From assembly GCA_903909815.1 (NCBI GenBank), contig CAIVXG010000198.1, forward strand, positions 1 to 64,000: a DNA stretch of 64,000 nucleotides, read 5' to 3'. The notes below the pieces were generated by a model. The model searched no databases. It saw nothing but the letters and a program-made list of their open reading frames with translations, and was not told the DNA's origin. This stretch comes from an uncultured beta proteobacterium. Lineage in GTDB: Bacteria > Pseudomonadota > Gammaproteobacteria > Burkholderiales > Burkholderiaceae_C. Positions 8,883 through 17,154 of the stretch are shown here, piece after piece; the stretch's first letter is position 1, and the number at the start of each line of letters is the position of its first letter. The position numbers and the translations under genes are program-made.

Positions 8883-9773
8883 CTATGCCGCGATATTGAC
8901 TGCGTCGATAAATCTTGTCACGTGAACCAACTGGTCCGGCACATTCAGCGCAGGCGCATGGCCGCAACCGCCGATTTCGACCACGCGCAGCAGCCCCGCA
9001 GCACCCGGGCCGCGGCCCATCATTGCGCGCGTGGTTTCAGGCAGCACCAGGTCGGAGTCGGCACCGCGCAAACACAGCACGGGCACGGTGATCGCATCAA
9101 AGTGATCCCAGATCAGATAGTCGTCGGGATGCTGGATGAACTGCTGCACCATGGCCGGGTCGTAGTGTGGCGTGACGCGTCCGTCCGGCAGGCGCCGCGT
9201 CGAGGTCTCGGTCAGACGACGCCACTGCGCGTCGCTCAACATTCCGTAAGGCTTGTACACCTGGCGAAAGAAAGCTTCCAGTTCCAGCACGCTATCAAAG
9301 GCCGGCGGGCTGCCCGCATAGGCGCGGATGCGCTCGATTGCGTTCGCCGCCAACTCGGGTGCATTGTCGTTCAACGTGAGGCTCTGGATGCGCTGCTTCA
9401 TACGCGGCAGCAGCAGCCCGGACGCGCACACCGTGCCGATGGCGCCGCCCATGGAGGTGCCGACCCAGTGCGCCCGTTCGATGCCGAGCTGGTCAAACAG
9501 ATCGGCTGCTATGCGGGCGTAAAACGCCAGGCAGTACTCCTGTTCCGGGTGCGGACTCCACTGGCTCAAGCCCCGACCGAGGGTGTCCGGGCAGATCACG
9601 CGGTAGCGCTGGCTCAGGTGCTGTGCCAGTTCATCCATGTCGCGCCCGGTTCGCGCCAGGCCATGCCAGGCAATGACCGTGTCCTGATGCTGCGCACCCC
9701 ACTCGGTGTAGTGAATCGAGCGCCCGCCACAGGTGGCGTAGTGGGACGAAAAGCTTGCATTCGGCGCCATCAT
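8883..9773 (-). CDS. Alpha/beta hydrolase
   Basis: 296 residues starting at ATG 9773 (or the adjacent ATG 9770), behind a strong AGGAGG ribosome site and overlapping the livM stop as ATGA; the longer open frame upstream is only the shadow of livM. The protein has the oxyanion W-H-G-L-A-R segment near residue 40, the nucleophile elbow G-T-S-M-G-G, a D in L-R-G-A-D-S-D-L, and a C-terminal G-C-G-H-A-P histidine, giving a complete Ser-Asp-His triad. It resembles enzymes that cleave esters or carbon-carbon bonds of ring-cleavage products. In the operon it would act on the compound brought in by the Liv transporter, before the KAS III-like enzyme and CoA-transferase. Substrate unknown. Confidence 0.85.
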   Translation of the reverse strand: MMAPNASFSSHYATCGGRSIHYTEWGAQHQDTVIAWHGLARTGRDMDELAQHLSQRYRVICPDTLGRGLSQWSPHPEQEYCLAFYARIAADLFDQLGIERAHWVGTSMGGAIGTVCASGLLLPRMKQRIQSLTLNDNAPELAANAIERIRAYAGSPPAFDSVLELEAFFRQVYKPYGMLSDAQWRRLTETSTRRLPDGRVTPHYDPAMVQQFIQHPDDYLIWDHFDAITVPVLCLRGADSDLVLPETTRAMMGRGPGAAGLLRVVEIGGCGHAPALNVPDQLVHVTRFIDAVNIAA

Positions 9774-10840
9774 TTCCCTCCTGCAGCCCTGGCGCGCAAC
9801 CGCCCTACGACCCCGGTGGGAAAGTAGTAAACAGAGAGCACGAACAGCAGTCCCAGCCAGAGCAGCCAGCGGTCCGGCGAAAGCAGCGCCGACAGCACCG
9901 GCACAGCGGCCGTGGCCTCGCTGGCCAGACGCAGCAGATCCTGGAGATAGCTTTGCGCCACCAGATAGAGCGCCGAGCCAATGGCTGCGCCGTAGACCGT
10001 TCCCATGCCGCCAATCACCACGATCAACAGCACATCCATCATGACCTCGAACGAAAGCGAGGTGTCGGGCCCGTTGTAGCGCAGCCAGAGCGCCAGCAAG
10101 GCGCCGCCCAGGCAGGCAAACAGCGCCGACAGGATGCTGGAGATGGTGCGATACACCACCACGCGGTAGCCGATGGCTTCGGCGCGAAACTCGTTCTCGC
10201 GGATCGCCTGCAGCACGCGGCCAAAGGGCGAATTCACGATCCGCAGCAGCACCAGCAACAGCACCAGCGCCGCAGAAAACAGCAGGTAATAGCACAGCAG
10301 TCGGCCGTTCAACATCACACCCAGGAAAGGCTCGGACAGCAGCTCAAAACTGGGCGACAGGACCTCGGGAACTTTGAAGGTCAGGCCGTCTTCGCCACCC
10401 GTGATGTCTGACAGTTGCGAGGCCAGCGTGAGGAAGGCCGATGCCACGGCCAGGGTGATCATGGCAAAGAAGATGGCGCGCACGCGCAGCGAAAACAGCC
10501 CCACCAGCAAGGCCAGCATGAAGGACAGCGCGAGTGCGCCCAGCGTGCCCAGTGCCAGCGCCTCCCAGGTCGGGCCGATGCGGGTGCTGGCGATGGCGAT
10601 GCCGTAGGCGCCGATGCCAAAGAACATGGTGTGGGCAAAACTCACGATGCCGGTGTAGCCGAGCAGCAGATCGAAACTGGCCACCAGCACCACGAACACC
10701 AGCACCTTCGCCGCGACATTCAGCGCCTTGACACCGTGGAAGATGAAGGGCGCACCGGCCAGCCCGATCAGCAGCAGCACCAGCAGCACCGCAAGCGCGC
10801 GGCTGCGCGGGAAATCTTTGGAAAGGAGTCGTTGCAACAT
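9770..10840 (-). CDS. livM: Branched-chain amino acid-type ABC transporter permease (LivM)
   Basis: 356 residues, about ten hydrophobic helices, with the LivM hallmark of an E-x-E-x-R-A-E-A-I-G-Y segment in the cytoplasmic coupling loop and GYTGIVSFAH in the early part. It forms the inner-membrane channel with the LivH-type permease. The gene lies 12 bases after livH and its stop overlaps the alpha/beta hydrolase start. Liv-type systems carry branched-chain amino acids but also aromatic acids, amides and other carboxylates; the neighbouring enzymes suggest one of these rather than amino acids. Confidence 0.92.
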   Translation of the reverse strand: MLQRLLSKDFPRSRALAVLLVLLLIGLAGAPFIFHGVKALNVAAKVLVFVVLVASFDLLLGYTGIVSFAHTMFFGIGAYGIAIASTRIGPTWEALALGTLGALALSFMLALLVGLFSLRVRAIFFAMITLAVASAFLTLASQLSDITGGEDGLTFKVPEVLSPSFELLSEPFLGVMLNGRLLCYYLLFSAALVLLLVLLRIVNSPFGRVLQAIRENEFRAEAIGYRVVVYRTISSILSALFACLGGALLALWLRYNGPDTSLSFEVMMDVLLIVVIGGMGTVYGAAIGSALYLVAQSYLQDLLRLASEATAAVPVLSALLSPDRWLLWLGLLFVLSVYYFPTGVVGRLRARAAGGK

Positions 10841-10852
10841 GGCTCGCCTTGG

Positions 10853-11848
10853 CTATCGACTAGCCACCGGATAGACACCCTGCGGGCGCCACAGCAGAAT
10901 CACCATCATCAGCAGGATGTTGGAAAACAGCGCCACCTTGGGCAGCAGGAAACCGGTGTAGTTGGCCGTCAGGCCTACCAGCAAGGCGCCTATGAGCGCA
11001 CCCCCGGTCGAGCCCAGGCCGCCGATGATGATCACGATGAAGATCAGCACGTTAACCTGTGCTCCCATCTGCGGAATCACACTTTGCTGGTAAAGCCCCC
11101 ACATCACGCCGCCCAGCCCGGCCAGCGCGCTGCCCAGCACAAAAACGCCGACAAAGAGGCGCCGGATGCGGTAGCCCAAAGACTCCACCATCTCGCGGTC
11201 CTGCACACCGGCGCGGATAAGCAGACCGATCTTGGTGCGGCCCAGCGTCCAGGCCAGCGCGGCAAACCCCACCACCCCCACCACCACCGCCAGCAGACGG
11301 TATTTTTCTATCGCTGCATCGCCCAGCAGCACCGCGCCGCGCATGGCTTCGGGCAGCGGCAGCGCGATCTGCTGCGGCCCCCAGATCACCTTGATCAGTT
11401 CCTCGCCAATGATCATGCCGCCCATGGTGATCAGGATCTGCTTGAGATGCTGCCCGTATACCGGCCGCACGATGAAACGTTCGAACGCCAGGCCAAGAGC
11501 CCCCGCCACCAACATCGCTACCAGCATCGCAGGAATCACGGCCGTCAGATTGCGCCACAGTTCATGTGAACCGGTCCAGTCACCCATCAGTCCTAACACG
11601 CTGGTGGCGACAAACGCCCCCAAGGCGATGAACACGCCATGGCCAAAATTGAGCACATCCATGAGACCGAAGATCAGCGTGAGCCCGGAGGCGATGACGA
11701 AGATGATCATGCCCATGGCCAGACCTGCCACCGTGAGCGTGGTCCAGGTTGAGGTCGAGCCGATGAAGGGCATGACCAGCAGCGCCAGCAGCGGCACCAG
11801 TGCCACGGGTTTCCAGTCGAAGTCCAGCGTTTTCATGATCACCTTCAC
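10853..11848 (-). CDS. livH: Branched-chain amino acid-type ABC transporter permease (LivH)
   Basis: 331 residues, polytopic. The N-terminal half carries LIFGLMDVLNFGHG, the LivH signature, and a conserved G-L-G-S-T-G-G-A-x-I-G-A loop lies near the C-terminus. It pairs with LivM. The start (ATG 11848) overlaps the livF stop by four bases, so the two are translationally coupled. A second in-frame ATG four codons later is possible. Confidence 0.92.
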   Translation of the reverse strand: MKVIMKTLDFDWKPVALVPLLALLVMPFIGSTSTWTTLTVAGLAMGMIIFVIASGLTLIFGLMDVLNFGHGVFIALGAFVATSVLGLMGDWTGSHELWRNLTAVIPAMLVAMLVAGALGLAFERFIVRPVYGQHLKQILITMGGMIIGEELIKVIWGPQQIALPLPEAMRGAVLLGDAAIEKYRLLAVVVGVVGFAALAWTLGRTKIGLLIRAGVQDREMVESLGYRIRRLFVGVFVLGSALAGLGGVMWGLYQQSVIPQMGAQVNVLIFIVIIIGGLGSTGGALIGALLVGLTANYTGFLLPKVALFSNILLMMVILLWRPQGVYPVASR

Positions 11849-12570
11849 AGTGCCAACCCCAGCAACGAACGCTGCAACGCTTCGTCCTCGGCCAGCGCCT
11901 GCATGGCGCCCGCGTAAACGACCTTGCCGTTATCCATCACGGCCACGCTGTCACCCAGGCGTTTGGCAAAACTGATGTTCTGCTCGACCAAAAGGATGGT
12001 GGTGCCGGTGGCCTTGAGTTGGGCGAAGGCGTCGATCATGTTGTTGATGATGGACGGCGCCAGGCCCTTGCTGGGCTCGTCCACGATCAGCAGCGCGCGC
12101 GGTTCCACGATCGCGCGCGCCACCGCCAGCATCTGCTTTTGACCGCCTGATAGCTTTCCAGCAGGGTGGTTCCAGAATTTTTCGACCGCCGGGAACAGGG
12201 AAAAAATCCACTGCAGGCGCGCCTGGTCGATCTGGCTTGCGCGTCTGGCCTGGCGCGCAGCCAGCAGCATGTTCTCCTTCACACTCAGGTCGGAAAATAT
12301 GCCCATGGTCTCGGGCACGTAGGCGATGCCCAGCGCCGCGATCTCAGGCGTCGCCAGTGCCGTGATGTCGCGCTGCTCGAACACGATGCGACCCTGGTTT
12401 GCGTGCCACAACCCCATGATGCTGCGCAGCGTGGTGGTCTTGCCCGCGCCGTTGCGCCCCAGCAGCATGGTCAACTTCCCGCGCGGCACCACCAAGTCCA
12501 CCCCGTGCAGGATGTGATAGGCGCCAATGTGGGTGTGCACATCTTCAACTGTGAGAAGAATGTCACTCAT
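11845..12570 (-). CDS. livF: ABC transporter ATP-binding protein (LivF)
   Basis: 241 residues with Walker A GRNGAGKTT, the LSGGQ signature, and Walker B LLIVDEPSKGLAP, the usual LivF ending of Walker B. One of two ATPases powering the Liv-type importer. It overlaps livG upstream and livH downstream by four bases each. Confidence 0.93.
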   Translation of the reverse strand: MSDILLTVEDVHTHIGAYHILHGVDLVVPRGKLTMLLGRNGAGKTTTLRSIMGLWHANQGRIVFEQRDITALATPEIAALGIAYVPETMGIFSDLSVKENMLLAARQARRASQIDQARLQWIFSLFPAVEKFWNHPAGKLSGGQKQMLAVARAIVEPRALLIVDEPSKGLAPSIINNMIDAFAQLKATGTTILLVEQNISFAKRLGDSVAVMDNGKVVYAGAMQALAEDEALQRSLLGLAL

Positions 12571-13397
12571 GGTGTCTCAGTCATTCCCATTTGAGGCGCA
12601 AAGTCGGACTGGGGCGCAGCAACCCCATGCGTCATGGCGATGGCAGGGACCACCCCCAAATACGCCTCTTGAACTATCGGGGACGCAATCACGGCCGCCG
12701 GTTCGCCATCGGCCACCAGCGCGCCGTTGTGCAGCACGATAATGCGGTCCGCCAATTCGCGCACCACGTCCATCTTGTGCTCCACCAGCAGAATGGTCTT
12801 ACTCTTGTCAGCCTTGAGTTGCCGAATCAGGTTCAGGATGACGGGTGCCTCGTCGACGCTCATGCCGGCGGTGGGTTCATCGAACATGAACACTTCGGGC
12901 TCCAGCGCCATCAGCAGCGCCACCTCCACCTTGCGCTGATCTCCATGCGGCAGGCTCGCCACTGGCCGATGTTGTTTCTCGGTCATGGCTACCGCCACGA
13001 TGACTTCCTCGGCGCGCCGCATCAGCGCCGCGTGGTCGCTCCAGATGCTCCAGAGATTGAGCCCGCGCAAATGGCGCCCGCTACGCGTGGCCTGCACCGC
13101 CAGTCGCACGTTCTCCAGCACCGAAAGATTGGGGAACAGATTCGTCAACTGAAAGGCCCGCCCCAGACCGGCGCGGGTCCGCGCCGAGGGACTCATGCCG
13201 GCCAACGACCTTCCATTCAGAACGACCTCGCCTGAAGTGGCCGCGATCTGACCCGATATCAGGTTGAAATAAGTGGTCTTGCCTGCGCCGTTGGGGCCCA
13301 CGATGGCCGTGAGCGTGCCCGGCTGAAAGGCGCAACTCACGCCATTCACCGCCACGTGCCCCCCGAAGCGCACGGTCAAGTTACGGGTTTCAAGCAT
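12567..13397 (-). CDS. livG: ABC transporter ATP-binding protein (LivG)
   Basis: 276 residues. Walker A is GPNGAGKTT; the signature is the LivG-type variant L-P-H-G-D-Q-R; Walker B runs VFMFDEPTAGMS. A LivG-type extra segment between Walker A and the signature (F-Q-L-T-N-L-F-P) is present. The last about 30 residues extend past the usual LivG end and show no recognisable motif. It follows livK after 261 bases containing a palindromic repeat, which could attenuate or stabilise the transcript between the receptor gene and the rest of the operon. Confidence 0.92.
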   Translation of the reverse strand: MLETRNLTVRFGGHVAVNGVSCAFQPGTLTAIVGPNGAGKTTYFNLISGQIAATSGEVVLNGRSLAGMSPSARTRAGLGRAFQLTNLFPNLSVLENVRLAVQATRSGRHLRGLNLWSIWSDHAALMRRAEEVIVAVAMTEKQHRPVASLPHGDQRKVEVALLMALEPEVFMFDEPTAGMSVDEAPVILNLIRQLKADKSKTILLVEHKMDVVRELADRIIVLHNGALVADGEPAAVIASPIVQEAYLGVVPAIAMTHGVAAPQSDFAPQMGMTETP

Positions 13398-13501
13398 CCA
13401 TCAACCTCGATGTGTTCGAGAACGAAAAGAATGGGAGCGTCATTGCTTGGGAGTTCGCCAAACCCGGCCAGATTCCGCACACGGACATTGAACCGGGAAC
13501 T

Positions 13502-13592
13502 CGTCATTGCGAGAAGTTCAAGCGACGCGGCAATCCACGTGCACCGCAGTGGTCCACCATCGATCGCCACGGCCTTCGGCCTCGCGCTGACG
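13502..13592. repeat. Palindromic intergenic repeat, copy 1
   Basis: About 90 bases with one arm starting CGTCATTGCGAG and ending GCGGCAATCCACG, and a degenerate inverted arm ending in GGCCTTCGGCCTCGCGCTGACG. The same arms occur, in opposite orientation, at 45118-45201. The element lies between the receptor gene and livG and could fold into a long hairpin in the transcript. It resembles the dispersed TCATTGCGAG...GCAATCC elements seen between genes in many proteobacteria (general knowledge, not searched). Confidence 0.7.
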
Positions 13593-13658
13593 CTGCGTGT
13601 GTCCAGGGCGAGCATCGCCCAGCGAAGCATGGCGTGCGCATAGCAGCCTCGCGTTCCA

Positions 13659-14843
13659 TCAATGTGCGTTGCGGATGGGAATGATCATCTCGGCCGGAGT
13701 GATCTCGCGCACCAACTCGGGCACACCCCAGGCAAATGCGGGATCCACCTTGATCTTGAAGTGGTACATGCTTTGCAGCGCCTGATGGTCTTCCTTGCGG
13801 AACGTCATCTTGCCCTTGGGCGTGTCAAAGCTCATGCCTTCCATGGTCTTGATGAGTTTGTCCGTGTGGGTATCGCCATTGGTCTTCTTGAGCGCAGTCA
13901 CCAGTGCCATCGCAGCCGAGAAGCCACCGGCGGTGAAGAAGTCGGGTGGAGTCTTGAACTGACTGTAGTGGCGCGCCACCATGGCATCGTTGACCGGGTT
14001 TTTCGGGATCGCGAAATAGTAGTAAAGCGCGCCTTCCATGCCGGGGAACTGCTTATAGGCCACCATCGCCGGCAGGATGTTGCCGCCGGTGGCGATCTCG
14101 ATGCCATAGCGCTTCAGATCCATGTCGGCGATCTTGAACGGGTTGCCCGCGCCGGCCCAGTTGATGAAGATGATCTTGCGACCGGGCAATGCCTTGAGCT
14201 TGTCGATCAGGTGCTGCGCGCCGGCGGTGAAGTCGGTGGTGTTCGCCGGCAGGTATTCCTCGTGCACGATCTTGGCCGTCTTGATCGACTCCTTGAAGGC
14301 CTTGACGAAGTCGCGACCGAAGGCGTAGTCCTGCGCCAAGGTGGCGATGCTGACACCGGGCTTGTCCAGCGCCACGGCGTTGGAAATGGCATCCTGCGAG
14401 CTGTTGCGCCCGGTGCGGAAAATATACTTATTCCACTTGTCGCCGGTGATCGAATCGGCCACGGCCGGTTCCACCAACAGGATCTTCTTGTACTCTTCTG
14501 CCACTGGCAGCATTGCCAGTGCGACGCCAGAACCGGTGGTGCCCACAGCCAGATCGACCTTGTCATCCGAATAGGCTGTTGCCAGCAGCGATTTACCCAG
14601 GTCCGGTTTGCCCTGGTCGTCCTTTTCAATCACCACCAACTTCTTGCCCGCGATCGTCATGGTGCCGCCAGTGGCGTAGTCCAGTCCCATCATGAAGCCG
14701 GTCTGGGTTTGCTTGCCATAGGCCTCGAGCGGGCCCGTCTTGCCATAGACGTGAGCGATCCTGATTTCCTTGGACTGGCTCAAGGCCGGGGTGGCGAAGG
14801 CGCCGATCAAGGCGGCCAGTGCAAAAAGTGTGCGACGCTGCAT
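13659..14843 (-). CDS. livK: Liv-type ABC transporter substrate-binding protein
   Basis: 394 residues from ATG 14843, behind an AAGGAGA ribosome site; the 22 codons upstream in the open frame lack a signal function and were left out. A Sec signal peptide (about 1-22, ALSQ cleavage region) precedes a type I periplasmic binding protein fold (Peripla_BP_6): I-A-H-V-Y-G-K-T-G-P-L-E-A-Y-G-K-Q is the first ligand loop. It captures the substrate for LivHMGF. It is the first gene of the operon, directly behind a -24/-12 promoter, and is followed by a palindromic repeat, an arrangement that usually lets the receptor be made in excess. Gene symbol reflects family, not a proven amino acid substrate. Confidence 0.88.
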   Translation of the reverse strand: MQRRTLFALAALIGAFATPALSQSKEIRIAHVYGKTGPLEAYGKQTQTGFMMGLDYATGGTMTIAGKKLVVIEKDDQGKPDLGKSLLATAYSDDKVDLAVGTTGSGVALAMLPVAEEYKKILLVEPAVADSITGDKWNKYIFRTGRNSSQDAISNAVALDKPGVSIATLAQDYAFGRDFVKAFKESIKTAKIVHEEYLPANTTDFTAGAQHLIDKLKALPGRKIIFINWAGAGNPFKIADMDLKRYGIEIATGGNILPAMVAYKQFPGMEGALYYYFAIPKNPVNDAMVARHYSQFKTPPDFFTAGGFSAAMALVTALKKTNGDTHTDKLIKTMEGMSFDTPKGKMTFRKEDHQALQSMYHFKIKVDPAFAWGVPELVREITPAEMIIPIRNAH

Positions 14844-14885
14844 GGTTTTGTCTCCTTTGTGGGTCTTAAAAACAGAGTCAAAGTA

Positions 14886-14901
14886 TGCACGAACCGTGCC
14901 A
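14886..14901 (-). promoter_or_regulatory. Probable sigma54 (-24/-12) promoter of the liv-type operon
   Basis: On the minus strand the bases read TGGCACG, four bases, then GTGC, against the consensus TGGCACG-N4-TTGC: both invariant GG and GC doublets are present with correct spacing. Transcription would start near 14875, about 30 bases before the receptor start codon. The gene upstream encodes a sigma54-dependent activator, which makes the match convincing. Confidence 0.75.
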
Positions 14902-14959
14902 GCATGCAAGTGCCTGATACTTAAGGGATTTTATAAGAAACCAAAGTAGAATGACCAAT

Positions 14960-14984
14960 TATTGAACATAAAAATTGTTCAATA
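14960..14984. promoter_or_regulatory. Inverted repeat, probable activator binding site
   Basis: Perfect 9-base arms TATTGAACA and TGTTCAATA separated by seven A/T bases. It lies about 60-80 bases upstream of the -24 element, where enhancer-type sites for sigma54 activators are found, and just after the activator gene. The bound protein is inferred to be that activator. Confidence 0.55.
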
Positions 14985-15012
14985 TTCAGTCATATGTTTA
15001 CTATTCAGTCAT
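14983..15012. repeat. Direct repeat TATTCAGTCAT, two copies
   Basis: The 11-base sequence TATTCAGTCAT occurs at 14983-14993 and 15002-15012, 19 bases apart, close to two helical turns. The first copy abuts the inverted repeat and the second covers the last codons of the activator gene. Possibly a further part of the control region, or chance in an A/T-rich stretch. Confidence 0.4.
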
Positions 15013-16515
15013 TCTTGCATAAAGCGTTGCACGAGAAATACCCAGTTTCCGAGCTGCCTGAACCTTGTTCCCGGCACAGGCTTTGAGCACTGCTGCGATC
15101 GCAGCTTGCTCCAGCTCAGCCACTTGCACGGCCAATGGCCGCAATGCCGAAGCAGTGCCGGGGGAGATGGCGATGAGCGCGGTGTCGGAGCCAACCGCGG
15201 CCTGAGGGGCCAGAGTTACGCCGGCTTCGCGCAGCACCAACGCGACCAGGTACTCGTCAATCCGTGCACCGTCACTGCGCAACGCCAACTGCTCCAGCAC
15301 ATTGCGCAGCTCTCGCACGTTGCCGCGCCAGGTCTGCGCGCTCAGCAGGATCAGCGCGTGCGCTGACAGTTCTGGCAGCGGCGTGCCCTCGGCGGCCATG
15401 TCGTCGCCCAATAACTCTACCAGCGCCGGGATGTCGCCACGGCGCTCGCGCAACGGGGGCACGCGCAACGGCAGCACGTTCAGGCGGTAATACAGATCCT
15501 CGCGGAACCTGCCTTCGCGCACCAGCGCCGACAGGTCGCGCGATGTCGCGGCGACCACACGCGCATCGAAGGGCTGCAGGCGGTTCGAGCCCAGTGGTTC
15601 AATCTCGCCCTCCTGCAAGGCGCGCAGCAATTTCACCTGCAGGCCTTGAGGCATGTCGCCGATCTCGTCCAGAAACAGGGTGCCACCGTCGGCCAACCGG
15701 AACTTTCCGTCGCGCCCCTTGCGCTCGGCACCGGTGTATGCGCCTGGGGCCACTCCGAAGAACTCCGCTTCCAGCAGTGTCTCCGGCACGGCCGCTATAT
15801 TGATGCCCACGAACGGGCCATGGGAGCGCGCTGAGGCCGCGTGAATGGCGTGCGCGAGCAACTCCTTGCCGGTTCCGGTTTCGCCCAGCAACAGCACCGG
15901 GCTCCCCGATTGCGCCGCGCGCCGCGCCTGGCGTTTGATCTCGACGGAGGCCGCACTGGTGCCCACGAAACTGGCGAACGTGTATTTGGCGCGTCGTGGC
16001 CCCAGCAGGTTCTGTTTGCGTTGCGTGGCAAGTTCGCGCCGGGTGTCGTCCAGTTCGCGTTGTAGCGCGCTGAACTTGGCGATGAAGGGCTGAAGCGTGG
16101 TCTCTGGATGGTCGAACAGCACGATGCCCAGCGCGCCGATCACCTGGCCTTCGTCGTCCCGCAACGGGATGCGCGACACCACGAAGGTGCCGGCGCGATT
16201 CGTCAGCAGATCGATCAGGATCGGCTTGCCGCTGCGAAGTACCTGATGCATCTGCGTGTTCTGCACCACCGACGACACCGGGTGTCCCACAAAGTCCTGC
16301 TCGCGCTCGTAACCCAGTGCAGGCAGAAAACGCCGGTATTGGTCGTTGATCCACACCACCCTGGCGTCGCGGTCCACCAGCAGCATGCCCTCGCTGGCAT
16401 TGGCAAACAGGTCGAACATGGAGCGTGCTGCCAGTTCCAGAATGCTCTGGGCGTCGCGTGGCAAGGCCTCCGACGAGTCGGAAGCTGACGACTTGGATGC
16501 GCGCGATGGGAGCAT
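15001..16515 (-). CDS. Sigma54-dependent transcriptional activator (PAS, AAA+, Fis)
   Basis: 504 residues. A PAS sensor domain (about 30-150) with a following coiled segment, then an AAA+ domain: Walker A GETGTGKE at 211-218, GAYTGA loop at 258-263 (a common variant of GAFTGA, which contacts sigma54), Walker B LFLDEIGD at 280-287, and a C-terminal Fis-type helix-turn-helix (about 467-503). No response-regulator receiver domain, so it probably senses a small molecule through PAS, as in PrpR- or AcoR-like activators. It lies directly upstream of the liv-type operon in the same direction, with the -24/-12 promoter between, so it very likely controls that operon. Inducer unknown. Confidence 0.92.
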   Translation of the reverse strand: MLPSRASKSSASDSSEALPRDAQSILELAARSMFDLFANASEGMLLVDRDARVVWINDQYRRFLPALGYEREQDFVGHPVSSVVQNTQMHQVLRSGKPILIDLLTNRAGTFVVSRIPLRDDEGQVIGALGIVLFDHPETTLQPFIAKFSALQRELDDTRRELATQRKQNLLGPRRAKYTFASFVGTSAASVEIKRQARRAAQSGSPVLLLGETGTGKELLAHAIHAASARSHGPFVGINIAAVPETLLEAEFFGVAPGAYTGAERKGRDGKFRLADGGTLFLDEIGDMPQGLQVKLLRALQEGEIEPLGSNRLQPFDARVVAATSRDLSALVREGRFREDLYYRLNVLPLRVPPLRERRGDIPALVELLGDDMAAEGTPLPELSAHALILLSAQTWRGNVRELRNVLEQLALRSDGARIDEYLVALVLREAGVTLAPQAAVGSDTALIAISPGTASALRPLAVQVAELEQAAIAAVLKACAGNKVQAARKLGISRATLYARMTE

Positions 16516-16548
16516 GGAGTGATGTTACCCCGTGCCCGCGATGCCCCG

Positions 16549-17052
16549 CTATGGCTGCACGGATTCAGCCCTCGCGGCGCGGCTTGCCAACACCTGCGCC
16601 CAGCGCGCCTTGGACTCGGGATAGATCAGGGACTCTTCCAACGCGATGTGATCGCCGACGAGTTCCAGGAACACCTCCACTGCATGCTGAAATTCCGCAG
16701 ACTCATACCAGGAATTTCCCAAGGCAATCGCACGCAACTGGGGTGCCAATTCCAACCAGTTTTCCTCGATCCATCCATGATCCTGCTGCAGGCCGCGCAC
16801 GGCGGCGGCGAGATCGGGGTCACCACTGGACAGAAGTGAAGGAAACACGTTCTTTTCTTCTTCCTGATGGTGCTGGCGCGAGGTCCCGGAGAAAAAGGCC
16901 TCGATATCGGCGGCCTGTTGCTGCGCCTTGGCATCGACTCCGGCCGTCTCGATCTGCTGCGCCAGTGCAGCCAAGTCCTTCAGATGCCGCTGTATCTGCA
17001 CGTGACACGCGTCCAGGGCTTCGAAATCGGCCGGATTGTTGGCTGCGCTCAT
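16549..17052 (-). CDS. Hemerythrin domain protein
   Basis: 167 residues, mostly helical. The iron-ligand pattern of bacterial hemerythrins is visible: an early His in D-A-C-H, H-H-Q-E-E-E-x-x-x-F-P in the middle, Q-D-H-G-W-I-E, and a late H-I-A-L-E-E-S-L-I-Y-P. Binds a di-iron centre; roles in the family include O2 or NO binding and protection of iron-sulfur enzymes. It stands alone between the sigma54 activator and eda, transcribed on the same strand; a link to the [4Fe-4S] dehydratase Edd nearby is only speculation. Confidence 0.88.
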   Translation of the reverse strand: MSAANNPADFEALDACHVQIQRHLKDLAALAQQIETAGVDAKAQQQAADIEAFFSGTSRQHHQEEEKNVFPSLLSSGDPDLAAAVRGLQQDHGWIEENWLELAPQLRAIALGNSWYESAEFQHAVEVFLELVGDHIALEESLIYPESKARWAQVLASRAARAESVQP

Positions 17053-17154
17053 GAACTGCTCTCCAAGTAGAAATTGCCCCCATTATCAGCAGCGGCTACT
17101 CGGAATATTTGAGCCAAGTCAAGTATTTGCCGGATACAAAGGAGCCGGTCGGAT

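Noticed and set aside
8013-9827. 604-residue open frame opposite KAS III-like and hydrolase genes
   Set aside because: Antisense to two enzymes with clear motifs and crosses their boundary.
9774-10295. N-terminal extension of the alpha/beta hydrolase
   Set aside because: Lies fully within livM in another frame; strong ribosome site and ATGA overlap place the start at 9773.
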